Positions 1-8,606 of a DNA stretch of 64,000 nt are shown here, piece after piece (positions within the stretch are counted from its first letter, which is position 1; each line of letters opens with the position of its first letter). The notes under the pieces are model-generated. The model saw only the letters and a list, made by a program, of their open reading frames with translations. It was not told the DNA's origin and did not search any database. Source of the stretch: Streptococcus sp. NPS 308 (GTDB lineage: Bacteria > Bacillota > Bacilli > Lactobacillales > Streptococcaceae); assembly GCF_002355895.1 (NCBI RefSeq), contig NZ_AP017652.1:1273001-1337000 (forward strand). Direction: 5' to 3'. Both the position numbers and the translations under genes were made by a program.

Positions 1-1
1 C

Positions 2-385
2 CAGCTGGATATCTCAAAACGTATTATTGCTGTTTTAGTGCCAAATATTGTGGAAGAAGGTGAAACTCCAGAGGAAGCCTACGATTTGCAAGCCATTATG
101 TACAATCCGAAAATCGTCTCCCACTCTGTTCAGGATGCTGCCCTTGGCGAAGGAGAAGGTTGCCTATCTGTTGACCGTAACGTACCAGGCTATGTTGTCC
201 GCCATGCCCGTGTCACTGTTGATTACTTTGACAAGGACGGTGAAAAACACCGTATCAAACTTAAAGGATACAACTCCATCGTTGTCCAACATGAAATTGA
301 CCACATCAACGGAATCATGTTCTACGATCGTATCAATGAAAAAGATCCATTTGCTGTTAAAGATGGTTTACTGATTCTGGAATAA
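2..385 (+). CDS. def: Peptide deformylase, C-terminal part (5' end outside window)
   Basis: Removes the formyl group from the N-terminal methionine of nascent proteins at the ribosome. The visible 127 residues begin at the Gln that ends deformylase motif 1 (AAPQ) and include motif 2 (GEGCLS, metal-ligand Cys) and motif 3 (QHEIDH, two metal-ligand His and the catalytic Glu). The reading frame is open to the left edge, so the GTG at 38 is an internal Val and not a start. The length from motif 2 to the C-terminus fits the long Gram-positive (type 2) deformylases. A terminator follows within 10 bases of the stop. Confidence 0.96.
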   Translation, partial: QLDISKRIIAVLVPNIVEEGETPEEAYDLQAIMYNPKIVSHSVQDAALGEGEGCLSVDRNVPGYVVRHARVTVDYFDKDGEKHRIKLKGYNSIVVQHEIDHINGIMFYDRINEKDPFAVKDGLLILE

Positions 386-390
386 AGAAA

Positions 391-413
391 ATCCCGTTGC
401 AAGACGGGGTTTT
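391..413 (+). terminator. Intrinsic terminator of def
   Basis: ATCCCGT pairs with ACGGGGT (one G-U) around a 6-base loop and is followed by TTTGTGTT. The hairpin overlaps the promoter of the next gene. Confidence 0.7.
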
Positions 414-423
414 GTGTTATAAT
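397..423 (+). promoter_or_regulatory. rlmB promoter, extended -10, nearly leaderless
   Basis: TTGCAA at 397-402 and an extended -10 (TG at 415-416, TATAAT at 418-423), spacer 15. Only six bases (AGAGGC) separate the -10 from the ATG at 430, so transcription should begin at or next to the start codon. Confidence 0.7.
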
Positions 424-429
424 AGAGGC

Positions 430-1158
430 ATGAAAACAAATGATATTGTCTATGGCGTCCATGCCGTTACTGAAGCCCTCCTTGCAAACACTGGAAACAA
501 ACTCTACCTCCAAGAAGATCTTCGAGGTAAGAATGTTGAGAAAGTCAAGGAACTGGCTACTGTGAAAAAAGTCTCCATCTCTTGGACCTCAAAAAAATCC
601 CTCTCTGAAATGACCGAAGGTGCTGTCCATCAAGGATTTGTCCTTCGAGTTTCTGAATTTGCCTATAGCGAGCTAGATCACATTCTTGCCAAAACGCGTC
701 AAGAAGAAAATCCTTTGCTATTGATTCTAGACGGGTTAACTGATCCTCATAATCTGGGTTCTATCTTGAGAACTGCTGACGCGACCAATGTTTCAGGAGT
801 CATTATCCCCAAACACCGCGCTGTCGGTGTAACTCCTGTTGTTGCCAAAACGGCTACAGGAGCTATTGAGCATGTACCGATTGCTCGAGTGACCAACCTT
901 AGTCAAACTTTGGATAAACTCAAGGATGAAGGCTTCTGGACCTTCGGAACGGATATGAATGGTACTCCTTGCCACAAATGGAATACAAAAGGAAAAATCG
1001 CCCTCATCATAGGTAATGAAGGAAAAGGCATCTCTAGCAACATCAAAAAACAGGTCGATGAGATGATTACCATCCCCATGAATGGGCATGTTCAAAGCCT
1101 CAATGCCAGTGTTGCTGCAGCCATTCTCATGTACGAAGTTTTCCGAAATAGACTATAA
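430..1158 (+). CDS. rlmB: 23S rRNA (guanosine-2'-O-)-methyltransferase, TrmH/SpoU family (RlmB-like)
   Basis: SAM-dependent 2'-O-ribose methyltransferase of the SPOUT family, 242 residues, likely acting on 23S rRNA. The N-terminal part is the substrate-binding domain (YGVHAVTEALL); the C-terminal knot domain holds motif 1 (DPHNLGSILRTADA), motif 2 (IIGNEGKGIS) and motif 3 (LNASVAAAILMYE). An in-frame start 33 bases upstream lies inside the preceding terminator and promoter, so ATG 430 is chosen. It appears to be a single-gene transcript ended by the hairpin at 1160. Family assignment is firm; the exact rRNA position is inferred from family membership. Confidence 0.9.
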   Translation: MKTNDIVYGVHAVTEALLANTGNKLYLQEDLRGKNVEKVKELATVKKVSISWTSKKSLSEMTEGAVHQGFVLRVSEFAYSELDHILAKTRQEENPLLLILDGLTDPHNLGSILRTADATNVSGVIIPKHRAVGVTPVVAKTATGAIEHVPIARVTNLSQTLDKLKDEGFWTFGTDMNGTPCHKWNTKGKIALIIGNEGKGISSNIKKQVDEMITIPMNGHVQSLNASVAAAILMYEVFRNRL

Positions 1159-1159
1159 T

Positions 1160-1194
1160 AAAAAGTTTCCAGTCATCTGATTGGAAACTTTTTA
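1160..1194 (+). terminator. Intrinsic terminator of rlmB
   Basis: AAAAGTTTCCA (1161-1171) pairs with TGGAAACTTTT (1182-1192), followed by T residues. Confidence 0.85.
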
Positions 1195-1198
1195 TGAT

Positions 1199-1397
1199 TA
1201 TACTCAATGAAAATCAAAGAGCAAACTAGGAAACTAGCTGTAGACAGCTCAAAGCACTGCTTTGAGGTTGTAGATAAGACTGACGAAGTCAGCTCAAAAC
1301 ACTGTTTTGAGGTTGTGGATAGAACTGACGAAGTCAGTACCCATACCTACGGCAAGGCGAAGCTGACGTGGTTTGAAGAGATTTTCGAAGTGTATTA
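1199..1397 (-). repeat. BOX-type intergenic repeat (boxA at the right end)
   Basis: The right part carries CTACGGCAAGGCGAAGCTGACG, one base different from the standard BOX A1R sequence, and ends in GAAGAGATTTTCGAAG. The middle has two copies of GAGGTTGTnGATAnnACTGACGAAGTCAG-like boxB sequence, and the left end (ACTCAATGAAAATCAAAGAG) is the boxC side. The long open frame across it is a by-product of the repeat. The trxB stop codon (1395-1397) lies in its last bases. Confidence 0.88.
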
Positions 1398-2306
1398 ACT
1401 ATGTTCGGTGATAAACTTGTAGGCTTCTTGACCTGCGATAGCCCCATCTCCAACTGCTGTTGTCACTTGGCGAAGGTCTTTCTGGCGAACATCTCCAACT
1501 GCAAAGATGCCATCAACGCTAGTTTTCATGTGATTGTCTGTTACGATCCAGCCTGCCTGGTCTTGGATATTCAAATCCTTAACAAAATCACTAACAGGGT
1601 CCAGTCCAACATAGATAAAGACACCTCCGAAGGCTTGCTCTGTCACTTGACCAGTTTTTACATTTTCAAATACAACTGACTCTACTCGGTTTTCACCTTT
1701 GATTTCCTTAACTACAGAGTCCCAGATAAAGTTGACTTTTTCATTAGCAAAGGCACGGTCTTGCAAAACCTTTTGGGCACGAAGTTGGTCGCGACGGTGA
1801 ACAATAGTGACAGACTTGGCAAAGCGTGTCAAGAAGAGAGCTTCTTCTACCGCTGAATCTCCACCACCGACTACGAGCAAGTCTTGGTCACGGAAGAAAG
1901 CTCCATCACAGACCGCACAATAGGAAACGCCTCGGCTATTTAATTCTTCTTCTCCAGGAACATCTAAAAGACGGTGTTTAGAGCCAGTTGCCACGATGAC
2001 AGTACGGGTTTCATAAACTTGGTCATCAGTGATTACCTTCTTATAGTCAGCATGATCTTCAATCTTTTCAACAAACCCATAAAGGTGCTCCACTCCAAGA
2101 TTTTCAAGTGGTTCAAACATTTTTTCAGCCAATTCAGGTCCACTGATATTGGCATAACCTGGATAGTTTTCAATATCAGATGTGTTGTTCATTTGCCCGC
2201 CTGGCAGACCACCTTCAATCAAAGCCACTTTCAGATTGCTTCGAGCAGCATATAAGGCAGCTGTCATTCCCGCAGGTCCAGCACCAATAATAATCGTATC
2301 GTACAT
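1395..2306 (-). CDS. trxB: Thioredoxin-disulfide reductase
   Basis: NADPH-dependent flavoenzyme, 303 residues, that reduces thioredoxin in the cytosol. FAD-binding GAGPAG near residues 8-13, the redox-active CAVC at 130-133 within SYCAVCDG, the NADPH-binding GGGDSA just after it, and the late FAD motif GIFAVGDV. Length and domain order match the low-molecular-weight class. It is the last gene of a leftward cluster with a small membrane protein (65 bases upstream) and an amino-acid ABC transporter. If that transporter imports cystine, as in relatives, the pairing with a disulfide reductase would be logical (inference). Confidence 0.97.
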   Translation of the reverse strand: MYDTIIIGAGPAGMTAALYAARSNLKVALIEGGLPGGQMNNTSDIENYPGYANISGPELAEKMFEPLENLGVEHLYGFVEKIEDHADYKKVITDDQVYETRTVIVATGSKHRLLDVPGEEELNSRGVSYCAVCDGAFFRDQDLLVVGGGDSAVEEALFLTRFAKSVTIVHRRDQLRAQKVLQDRAFANEKVNFIWDSVVKEIKGENRVESVVFENVKTGQVTEQAFGGVFIYVGLDPVSDFVKDLNIQDQAGWIVTDNHMKTSVDGIFAVGDVRQKDLRQVTTAVGDGAIAGQEAYKFITEHS

Positions 2307-2371
2307 TTCGATTCCTTCTTTCTTGTTGTAACTATCTTTATTCTAACTGTTTGAAGTTTATTTAGCAAGCA

Positions 2372-2596
2372 TTATGCTCTGAAAACTAAAATGAGACTCA
2401 TGACGGCAAAGGATAATACTGGAATCACCAAAACCCCAATCATAATCATATCATAGAGATGGGCTTGACGGGCCTTGGCTGTCTTGTCCACACCAGACAT
2501 AGCTCGCAATCCAATCCAAATCCCTAAAGAAATCACGACGAGAATGGTCGTTAAGATCAAACTCTCGAAATATAAAGAAAATAGTTGCAGCAGCAT
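2372..2596 (-). CDS. DUF4059-type small membrane protein
   Basis: 74 residues with two predicted membrane segments (about 8-28 and 50-72) separated by a charged loop (SGVDKTAKARQAHLYD). It resembles the streptococcal DUF4059 family, whose function is unknown. It lies between trxB and the ABC transporter genes, all leftward, and so may be co-transcribed with one or both. Confidence 0.75.
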   Translation of the reverse strand: MLLQLFSLYFESLILTTILVVISLGIWIGLRAMSGVDKTAKARQAHLYDMIMIGVLVIPVLSFAVMSLILVFRA

Positions 2597-2625
2597 GATC
2601 TCTCTCGTTTCTATCTTTTTTAAAG

Positions 2626-2662
2626 AGTAAACTCAGCTAGTCCAACTAACTGAGTTTTCCTT
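2626..2662 (-). terminator. Hairpin after the ABC transporter genes, weak terminator or attenuator
   Basis: On the minus strand AAACTCAGTTAGT pairs with ACTAGCTGAGTTT (one G-U) around TGG. The U-tract is weak, so partial read-through into the DUF4059 gene and trxB is possible. Confidence 0.5.
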
Positions 2663-2674
2663 TTTACTATTATA

Positions 2675-3418
2675 TCAAATATAAGTCCGTTTGTAACTAG
2701 CGAAGAATTCTTTTGTCCGTTCTTCTTTCGGCTGATTGATGATTTCATCCGGTGTGCCTGACTCGATGATTTTCCCTTTATCTAGGAACAAAATCTTATC
2801 TGCCACTTGGGCTACAAAAGACATATCGTGACTAACCAAGATCATGGTTTGACCAGACTTAGCGGCATCTGCAATAGATTTTTCCACTTCTCCGACCAAT
2901 TCTGGATCAAGAGCTGATGTTGGTTCGTCCAAGAGCAAGACGTCTGGTTTCATAGCGAGGGCACGCGCTAGGGCAACCCGTTGCTTTTGCCCACCTGACA
3001 AATGACGAGGGTAATGTTGCTCCTTATCAGAAAGACCGACCTTAGCCAACTCTTCCTTGGCGATTTTGGTTGCTTCCTCATCTGATAATTTCTTAACAAC
3101 AACCAAGCCTTCCTTGACATTGTCAAGGGCTGTTCGGCGTTCAAATAAGTTGAACTGTTGGAAAACCATGGACAACTTGCGACGAAGGGTTAGAATCTCC
3201 TCTTGGCTAATCTGAGAAAAATCAACTATAAAATCGTCAATCTGGATGGATCCGCTATCTGGTGTTTCAAGATAGTTAAGGCTACGCAAGAAAGTTGATT
3301 TCCCTGCTCCAGATGAACCAATCAAGGCTACTACTTCTCCCTTTTGGATATCCAAGTCCAGATGATCCAAGACAGTCTGACCTGAAAAGGATTTGCTTAA
3401 ATTCGAAATCTTAATCAT
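2675..3418 (-). CDS. Polar amino-acid ABC transporter, ATP-binding protein
   Basis: 247-residue nucleotide-binding subunit of a PAAT-family importer. Walker A GSSGAGKS at 34-41, Q-loop MVFQQFNLF, signature LSGGQKQR, Walker B VLLLDEP, and the H-loop in LVSHDMSF. It overlaps the permease stop codon (shared base 3418), so the two are translationally coupled. No periplasmic-type binding protein gene is adjacent; in mitis-group streptococci such pairs work with binding proteins encoded elsewhere. Cystine is a plausible substrate by position and family but the sequence does not prove it. Confidence 0.92.
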   Translation of the reverse strand: MIKISNLSKSFSGQTVLDHLDLDIQKGEVVALIGSSGAGKSTFLRSLNYLETPDSGSIQIDDFIVDFSQISQEEILTLRRKLSMVFQQFNLFERRTALDNVKEGLVVVKKLSDEEATKIAKEELAKVGLSDKEQHYPRHLSGGQKQRVALARALAMKPDVLLLDEPTSALDPELVGEVEKSIADAAKSGQTMILVSHDMSFVAQVADKILFLDKGKIIESGTPDEIINQPKEERTKEFFASYKRTYI

Positions 3419-4218
3419 TAACGTAGGTCTCCTTTCACATCTGTAGTTACTGTATCCGGCGCAGAAATTTGCATTTTCTTCTCGATAAAACGACCGAGGC
3501 TTTCGATTCCGATATTGACTACCCAGTAAACAAGGGCTACGGAGATGAATCGCTCAAAGTAACGATAATCAGCTCCACCCAAAATCTGAGCCTGAGCAAA
3601 AACTTCGACAACACCCGCACTAAAGGCTAGCGAAGTTCCCTTGGTCAAACCGATGAGGGAATTGATCAAGGTTGGAGTAGCTACCACCGCTGCATTAGGA
3701 ATAATGACACGACGATAAACTTGCGCACGGGTCATCCCCAGACTGCGTGCCGCTTCAATCTCACCAGGATTGACAGAAAGAATGGCTGCACGAATGGTTT
3801 CGCTGGCATAAGCTGCCTCATTAAAGGCAAAAGCTACGATAGCAAAGGTTGCTGCAGGAATAGCATTGATATTGAAGCTGGTTCCCCATTGTTGATTGAG
3901 GGCTTTCAAAGCAAGTGGAATCCCATAGTAGGTCAACATAAGCTGAACCAAAATCGGTGTCCCTTTTAAAAAGCTGACAAAAAAGGCCTGTAAGGGATAT
4001 AAAATCTTAACACGGTTTATTTTAACAATGGCAAAAACCAAGGCTAGCACCAAACCAAAAATCGCACCGCTAAGCGTCAACATGATAGTTGTGGGAAGTT
4101 GTTGGACAATTCTTGGAATCCCATCAAAAACCGAACGCAAGCTAAAGAGCTTACCGTCTGGAATCAGCTGCATCAAGCTCTGGTACCAATCTGATGCTAA
4201 AAGTGTTGTAACAGTCAT
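3418..4218 (-). CDS. Polar amino-acid ABC transporter, permease
   Basis: 266-residue inner-membrane permease of the HisMQ/GlnP family. Several hydrophobic spans, a conserved start region (GTPILVQLMLTYYGIP), and the EAA loop ending in EAARSLGMTRAQVYRRV that docks on the ATPase. Unlike some streptococcal GlnP proteins it has no fused substrate-binding domain. It is the first gene of the cluster, with its own extended -10 promoter 30 bases upstream. Substrate not determinable from sequence alone. Confidence 0.92.
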   Translation of the reverse strand: MTVTTLLASDWYQSLMQLIPDGKLFSLRSVFDGIPRIVQQLPTTIMLTLSGAIFGLVLALVFAIVKINRVKILYPLQAFFVSFLKGTPILVQLMLTYYGIPLALKALNQQWGTSFNINAIPAATFAIVAFAFNEAAYASETIRAAILSVNPGEIEAARSLGMTRAQVYRRVIIPNAAVVATPTLINSLIGLTKGTSLAFSAGVVEVFAQAQILGGADYRYFERFISVALVYWVVNIGIESLGRFIEKKMQISAPDTVTTDVKGDLR

Positions 4219-4245
4219 AAAAACATCCTCTCCTGATAATGATTC

Positions 4246-4273
4246 ATTCTACCATACTTCTGCTCGCAAGCAA
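4246..4273 (-). promoter_or_regulatory. Promoter of the ABC transporter cluster
   Basis: TTGCTT at 4268-4273, 16-base spacer, TAGAAT at 4246-4251 preceded by TGG (extended -10). Upstream (4290-4370) lies an inverted pair, TCTATCTTC and GAAGATAGA, about 50 bases apart, that could be a regulator site. Confidence 0.6.
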
Positions 4274-4374
4274 ATTATTTGCTACGGGTAAAGCAGACTT
4301 TGTCTATCTTCTAGTTTATCACACTTTAAAACAGGGAAGCTATATATTTTACCTATCAAGAAGATAGATAAAAA

Positions 4375-4731
4375 CTATTTCAAGCCCAGTTCCCCGTAGG
4401 ATTTTCTATAGCCGATTTGCTTAACAGCACCATTCTCCACCAAAATTGGACGTTTCAATAACATGCCATCACTCGCTAGAAGCTTGGCAGCTTCTTGATT
4501 TGATAGACTTCCAACCTTATCCTTCAAGCCAAGTTCACGGTACTTGATACCACTGGTATTGAAAAATTGTTTCACTTCAAAACCAGAAGTTTCTAGCCAG
4601 TTTAAAATAACTTCTTCACTTGGTGTTTCTTCTACAATATGGATATCTTGATAGTCAAGTCCGAGTTGGTCAAGTTCATTCTTTGCTTTCTTACAAGTTG
4701 AACATTTTGGGTATTCGATAAATTCTAACAT
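4375..4731 (-). CDS. Spx/ArsC/MgsR-family thioredoxin-like protein
   Basis: 118 residues, the usual length for the ArsC/Spx superfamily. It begins with the redox pair C10-S-T-C13 (YPKCSTCKKA) and ends in GYRKSYGELG. It lacks the RNA-polymerase-contact features that define true Spx with certainty, so it may be an Spx paralogue or an arsenate-reductase-like thiol protein. It is 12 bases downstream of ogt on the same strand and probably part of the GNAT-ogt transcript. Confidence 0.8.
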   Translation of the reverse strand: MLEFIEYPKCSTCKKAKNELDQLGLDYQDIHIVEETPSEEVILNWLETSGFEVKQFFNTSGIKYRELGLKDKVGSLSNQEAAKLLASDGMLLKRPILVENGAVKQIGYRKSYGELGLK

Positions 4732-4743
4732 CTTCTTTTCTTT

Positions 4744-5259
4744 CTATTTTTTATTCTCTTGAAATGCTGCACCTTCATGTTGCAAGAGCCAGGCTTTCTT
4801 TTCGACTCCCGATGCATAGCCTGTCAGACGATTGCCTGACCCCAGCACACGATGACAGGGTACAAGGATGGACCAGGGATTACGCCCCACTGCTCCGCCA
4901 ATAGCTTGGGCAGAATTCACCTGCAAGTCTTGAGCTATTTGTCCGTAAGTTACTGTTTGACCGTAAGGAATAGCCTGTAAGTAAGCCCAGACTCGCTTTT
5001 CAAAATCCGTTCCAATGGGAGCCAAAGGTAAGTCAGATAGATCCTGAACACTGCCTTCGAAATAGGTATCTAAATAGGAAATAACTTGCTCTAATACAGG
5101 ATGGCTACCAACTTCTTCTATCGTTTCATCCCCTAATCCTCTCTCAAAATGAGTTTGGTCCTGCACCCAAATCCCAAACAAATATTGCTCATCAGCAACT
5201 AAGGACAAGGTTCCAATTGGCGATAAGTAGAGCATTTTTGAATACTTTTTCTGCGTCAT
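4744..5259 (-). CDS. ogt: Methylated-DNA--protein-cysteine methyltransferase
   Basis: Suicide repair protein that takes the alkyl group from O6-methylguanine onto its own cysteine. The active-site PCHRV places the acceptor at Cys135; the helix-turn-helix region (TVTYGQIAQ) and the NPWSILVPCHR context are intact. 171 residues, normal length. Its start overlaps the stop of the GNAT gene by 4 bases (5256-5259), so coupling is expected. Confidence 0.95.
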   Translation of the reverse strand: MTQKKYSKMLYLSPIGTLSLVADEQYLFGIWVQDQTHFERGLGDETIEEVGSHPVLEQVISYLDTYFEGSVQDLSDLPLAPIGTDFEKRVWAYLQAIPYGQTVTYGQIAQDLQVNSAQAIGGAVGRNPWSILVPCHRVLGSGNRLTGYASGVEKKAWLLQHEGAAFQENKK

Positions 5260-5753
5260 TTTTTTAATCTCTGATAGGCCAAGCGTTCCCCATCAACTGG
5301 AACTTTTCCGACCTGACTGAATCCAAGTTTTTCAAAGATATGCTGCATGGCCTTGTTTTGTGCATGCGTATCTGAACGAAAATCTAGATAATCAAAACCT
5401 TCAATCAAGCCTTCTAGGAAAGTCTGAGCAACTCCTTGTCCTTGGACATCTGTTGCCACAGCGATACGGTGAAAGACCAGATATTCTGATTCTTCCCCAT
5501 GCCAACTTCCTTCATAAATGGCTTCATAGGCTTCCTCTGGGCTCTTGGTCACAGCAGCATAGGCTAACAGTTCTCCTCCCTCTTCCAATGCCACATAGGC
5601 TTGACCAGAGATGATATCATCAATAATGATGTCAGCATTTGGATAGCCATTTTGCCACTGGTCACTACCAGACTTGGCTAAACACTTTTTGGCATCCTCC
5701 ATCACCTGCATAATCGCATCTACTTCGTTTGGAAAAGCTAAACGAATCTCCAT
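5256..5753 (-). CDS. GNAT-family N-acetyltransferase
   Basis: 165 residues with the acetyl-CoA-binding motif A region (VFHRIAVATDVQGQGVAQ, the QGQGVA loop) and the C-terminal FEKLGFSQVGK typical of GNAT enzymes. Substrate unknown. First gene of a three-gene leftward unit with ogt and the Spx-like protein. Divergent from the DUF1836 gene. Confidence 0.85.
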   Translation of the reverse strand: MEIRLAFPNEVDAIMQVMEDAKKCLAKSGSDQWQNGYPNADIIIDDIISGQAYVALEEGGELLAYAAVTKSPEEAYEAIYEGSWHGEESEYLVFHRIAVATDVQGQGVAQTFLEGLIEGFDYLDFRSDTHAQNKAMQHIFEKLGFSQVGKVPVDGERLAYQRLKK

Positions 5754-5887
5754 CTTTTCCCCTCATTTCTAACTATTTTCTCTCATCATAGCATAATTTA
5801 AAGCTTTCTACAAGCAGTTGAAACTTGACTTTTATTTTTTATTATTTTATAATCTAGTTATTAAAACTAGATAAAAAGGAGTTGGAA

Positions 5888-6334
5888 ATGAATTCTAACT
5901 TTTCCTACCCAAAATGGGAAGACATTCCAAACATTGACCTCTATCTGGATCAGGTTTTACTTTATGTCAATCAAGTCTGTGCTCCTATCTCTCCAGATAA
6001 AGACAAGGGGCTAACAGCATCCATGGTCAATAACTATGTTAAACATGGTTACCTGACAAAGCCTGACAAGAAAAAATACCAACGCAAACAGATTGCCCGT
6101 TTGATTGCCATCACCACTCTCAAGTCTGTCTTTTCGATCCAAGAAATCGCTCAGACACTGAATAGTCTACAAACTCAAGCGAGCTCAGACCAGCTCTACG
6201 ACGCTTTTGTGGACTACATGAACCATGGGATTGATCCAGAAAATCCTATTATCCAAACCAGCTGTCAAACGGTTAAACTCTATCATCAAACTCTAGACTT
6301 AATCCTTAGCAAAGAAGAGGAGAAAATCCAATGA
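5888..6334 (+). CDS. DUF1836 protein, probable HTH regulator
   Basis: 148 residues. The segment at about 40-80 (LTASMVNNYVKHGYL, then KKYQRKQIARLIAI) resembles the winged-helix start of DUF1836/MerR-like proteins, which are probable DNA-binding regulators of unknown target. ATG 5888 is chosen over an in-frame TTG at 5882 because the AAAGGAG at 5876-5881 directly abuts the TTG but sits 6 bases from the ATG. Its last four bases overlap the hemolysin III gene, suggesting coupling. Confidence 0.85.
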   Translation: MNSNFSYPKWEDIPNIDLYLDQVLLYVNQVCAPISPDKDKGLTASMVNNYVKHGYLTKPDKKKYQRKQIARLIAITTLKSVFSIQEIAQTLNSLQTQASSDQLYDAFVDYMNHGIDPENPIIQTSCQTVKLYHQTLDLILSKEEEKIQ

Positions 6335-6978
6335 ACACCAGCCTAAAGCTCAGTAAAAAACTTAGTTTTGGAGAGGAAATTGCTAATAGCGTGACCCATG
6401 CTGTGGGTGCCGTTATCATGCTCATCCTACTTCCTATTTCATCCACCTATAGTTATGAAGCACATGGATTTTTATCGTCTTTTGGCGTTTCTATCTTTGT
6501 TATCAGTCTCTTTCTCATGTTCCTCTCGTCAACCATTTACCACTCTATGGCCTATGGTTCGACCCACAAATACGTCTTGCGAATCATCGACCATTCTATG
6601 ATTTATGTGGCTATCGCAGGCTCTTATACGCCAGTCGTCTTGACTTTGATGAATAACTGGTTTGGGTATCTGATTATTGCCATTCAATGGGGAACGACCA
6701 TCTTTGGCATTCTCTATAAAATCTTTGCTAAAAAGGTTAATGAGAAATTCAGCCTTGCCCTTTACCTGATTATGGGCTGGTTGGTTCTAGCTATCATTCC
6801 TGCCATTATCAGTCAAACAACGCCAATTTTCTGGAGTCTCATGGTAACTGGCGGACTCTGTTATACAGTTGGAGCTGGATTTTACGCTAAGAAAAAACCT
6901 TATTTTCACATGATTTGGCATCTCTTTATCCTAGCAGCATCTGCACTCCAATACATCGCGATTGTTTATTACATGTAA
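6331..6978 (+). CDS. Hemolysin III / PAQR-family membrane protein
   Basis: 215 residues with seven predicted membrane spans. Conserved family residues are present: SSTIYH in the second span region, the HS...D motif (RIIDHSMIYVAIAGSYTP) and the C-terminal HMIWH, which in PAQR proteins form a zinc site. Despite the name, most bacterial members are not proven haemolysins. Translationally coupled to the upstream DUF1836 regulator; ends at a strong bidirectional terminator shared with pdxT. Confidence 0.9.
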   Translation: MNTSLKLSKKLSFGEEIANSVTHAVGAVIMLILLPISSTYSYEAHGFLSSFGVSIFVISLFLMFLSSTIYHSMAYGSTHKYVLRIIDHSMIYVAIAGSYTPVVLTLMNNWFGYLIIAIQWGTTIFGILYKIFAKKVNEKFSLALYLIMGWLVLAIIPAIISQTTPIFWSLMVTGGLCYTVGAGFYAKKKPYFHMIWHLFILAASALQYIAIVYYM

Positions 6979-7008
6979 AAAAGTTGAGAATCTTTTCTCA
7001 ACTTTTTT
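6977..7008. terminator. Bidirectional terminator between hemolysin III gene and pdxT
   Basis: Perfect 14-bp stem AAAAAAGTTGAGAA / TTCTCAACTTTTTT with U-tracts on both strands. The pdxT stop codon lies within it. Confidence 0.9.
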
Positions 7009-7579
7009 CTTTACACATATTGATAAAGTACTGGTGCAAGCGAGCATCATCTGTTAACTCTGGATGAAAAGAGGTCACCAGCATATTTTTTTCTTGAGCT
7101 GCAACGATTTGGTCGTCTAGGGTTGCTAGGATTTCAACACCCTCTCCAAGACTACTGATAATTGGTCCGCGGATAAAGGTCATTGGAATCTTGCCAACTC
7201 CCTTACATTCTGCCTCTGTATAGAAGCTTCCCAGTTGGCGGCCATAGGCATTGCGTTCAACCACTATATCCATGGTTCCAAGATGACTTTCTTCCTGGGA
7301 AGTGATTTCCTTAGCCAGCAAAATCAAGCCTGCGCAAGTACCAAAAACGGGAAGACCAGATAAAATGGCTTCTCGGATTGGAACCAGCATCTGCTGGTCA
7401 CGCAAGAGTTTGCCCATGGTTGTAGATTCCCCACCAGGCAAAATCAAACCGGACAAGTCACTCTGACGTTGTTGAAAATCATCTAAATTTCTGATTTCAA
7501 CACTAACAACACCTAAGTTTTCTAACACTTTTGCATGCTCTTCAAAGGCACCTTGCAAGGCTAATATTCCGATTTTCAT
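6998..7579 (-). CDS. pdxT: Pyridoxal 5'-phosphate synthase, glutaminase subunit
   Basis: 193-residue class I glutamine amidotransferase that supplies ammonia to PdxS. Catalytic triad visible: Cys82 in FGTCAG, His172 and Glu174 in SFHPEL; the oxyanion segment LPGGEST is at 48-54. It starts directly after the pdxS stop codon with no intergenic space, so the two subunits are made from one transcript. Together they make vitamin B6 from ribose 5-phosphate, glyceraldehyde 3-phosphate and glutamine. Confidence 0.97.
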   Translation of the reverse strand: MKIGILALQGAFEEHAKVLENLGVVSVEIRNLDDFQQRQSDLSGLILPGGESTTMGKLLRDQQMLVPIREAILSGLPVFGTCAGLILLAKEITSQEESHLGTMDIVVERNAYGRQLGSFYTEAECKGVGKIPMTFIRGPIISSLGEGVEILATLDDQIVAAQEKNMLVTSFHPELTDDARLHQYFINMCKEKS

Positions 7580-8455
7580 CTATTTTCCTCGCTCAGCCAT
7601 GAGAATTTGGATTTCATTCTCATTGATACCAACCATGGCTTCCCCAAGATCTTCTGAAATTTGTGCTAAGATTTGTGGGTTTTGGTAATTGGTTACGGCT
7701 TTGACAATGGCACTTGCTCGTTTAACAGGGTCTCCTGATTTGAAAATACCTGAACCGACAAAGACGCCCTCTGCTCCCAATTGCATCATCAGCGCAGCAT
7801 CTGCTGGCGTTGCAACGCCTCCAGCTGCAAAGTTTACAACTGGCAATTTTCCATGTTCATGGACATACTGAACCAATTCAATAGGGACTTGCAAGTCTTT
7901 GGCAGCAACATAGAGCTCGTCTTCACGTAGGTTTTGAATGCGGCGAATTTCCTGATTCATCATACGCATATGGCGAACGGCTTGAACAATGTCTCCTGTA
8001 CCGGGTTCTCCTTTTGTACGAATCATGGAAGCTCCTTCAGCGATACGACGCAAGGCTTCACCCAAGTCCTTAGCTCCACAGACAAAAGGAACTTGGAATT
8101 CCTTCTTGTCCACATGGAAACGATCGTCAGCTGGAGACAACACTTCACTCTCATCGATATAGTCAATCTCAATAGCCTCTAAAATCTGAGCTTCTACAAA
8201 ATGTCCAATTCTAACTTTGGCCATCACTGGAATGCTCACTGCTTCTTGGATCTCCTTAATCATCTTTGGATCACTCATACGAGAAACACCACCAACTGCA
8301 CGAATATCAGCCGGAATCCGCTCTAAGGCCATAACAGCTGCCGCACCAGCAGCCTCTGCGATACGAGCCTGTTCAGGGTTCTGCACATCCATGATAACAC
8401 CGCCCTTAAGCATCTGCGCCAAGTTTTTATTTAGTTCATAACGATTTTCAGTCAT
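7580..8455 (-). CDS. pdxS: Pyridoxal 5'-phosphate synthase, synthase subunit
   Basis: 291-residue (beta/alpha)8 synthase that condenses the sugar phosphates with ammonia from PdxT to give PLP. Very conserved segments: [17 protein letters not shown] near the N-terminus, [14 protein letters not shown] with the first Schiff-base Lys, and the phosphate site [13 protein letters not shown]. The frame is open 36 bases further up, but ATG 8453-8455 has GAGG at 8-base spacing and gives the family's usual N-terminus ([13 protein letters not shown]). Confidence 0.96.
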   Translation of the reverse strand: MTENRYELNKNLAQMLKGGVIMDVQNPEQARIAEAAGAAAVMALERIPADIRAVGGVSRMSDPKMIKEIQEAVSIPVMAKVRIGHFVEAQILEAIEIDYIDESEVLSPADDRFHVDKKEFQVPFVCGAKDLGEALRRIAEGASMIRTKGEPGTGDIVQAVRHMRMMNQEIRRIQNLREDELYVAAKDLQVPIELVQYVHEHGKLPVVNFAAGGVATPADAALMMQLGAEGVFVGSGIFKSGDPVKRASAIVKAVTNYQNPQILAQISEDLGEAMVGINENEIQILMAERGK

Positions 8456-8560
8456 TTCTTTATCCTCATCATTTGTATTGGTAGCTACCATTTCATTTTA
8501 AGCCAGAAAAGAATGAACCACAAGATAAAAAAACAATAATTGTATGGGTACAGATTAATT

Positions 8561-8595
8561 AAAAAACTATCTGACCTTAACTTAAGGCCAGATAG
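8561..8595 (-). terminator. Intrinsic terminator of nox
   Basis: On the minus strand CTATCTGGCCTT pairs with AAGGTCAGATAG (one G-U), loop of 5, then six T. Confidence 0.88.
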
Positions 8596-8606
8596 CTCAG
8601 CTATTG

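Noticed and set aside
1207..1398. 63-codon open frame ending before trxB
   Set aside because: Lies entirely within the BOX repeat and consists of its boxB repeats translated; no ribosome-binding site.
5882..5887. TTG start for the DUF1836 protein
   Set aside because: The Shine-Dalgarno touches the TTG; ATG 5888 has normal spacing.
8456..8491. Longer pdxS start (12 extra codons)
   Set aside because: Extra residues ([12 protein letters not shown]) are absent from the family and lack a ribosome-binding site; ATG 8455 has GAGG.
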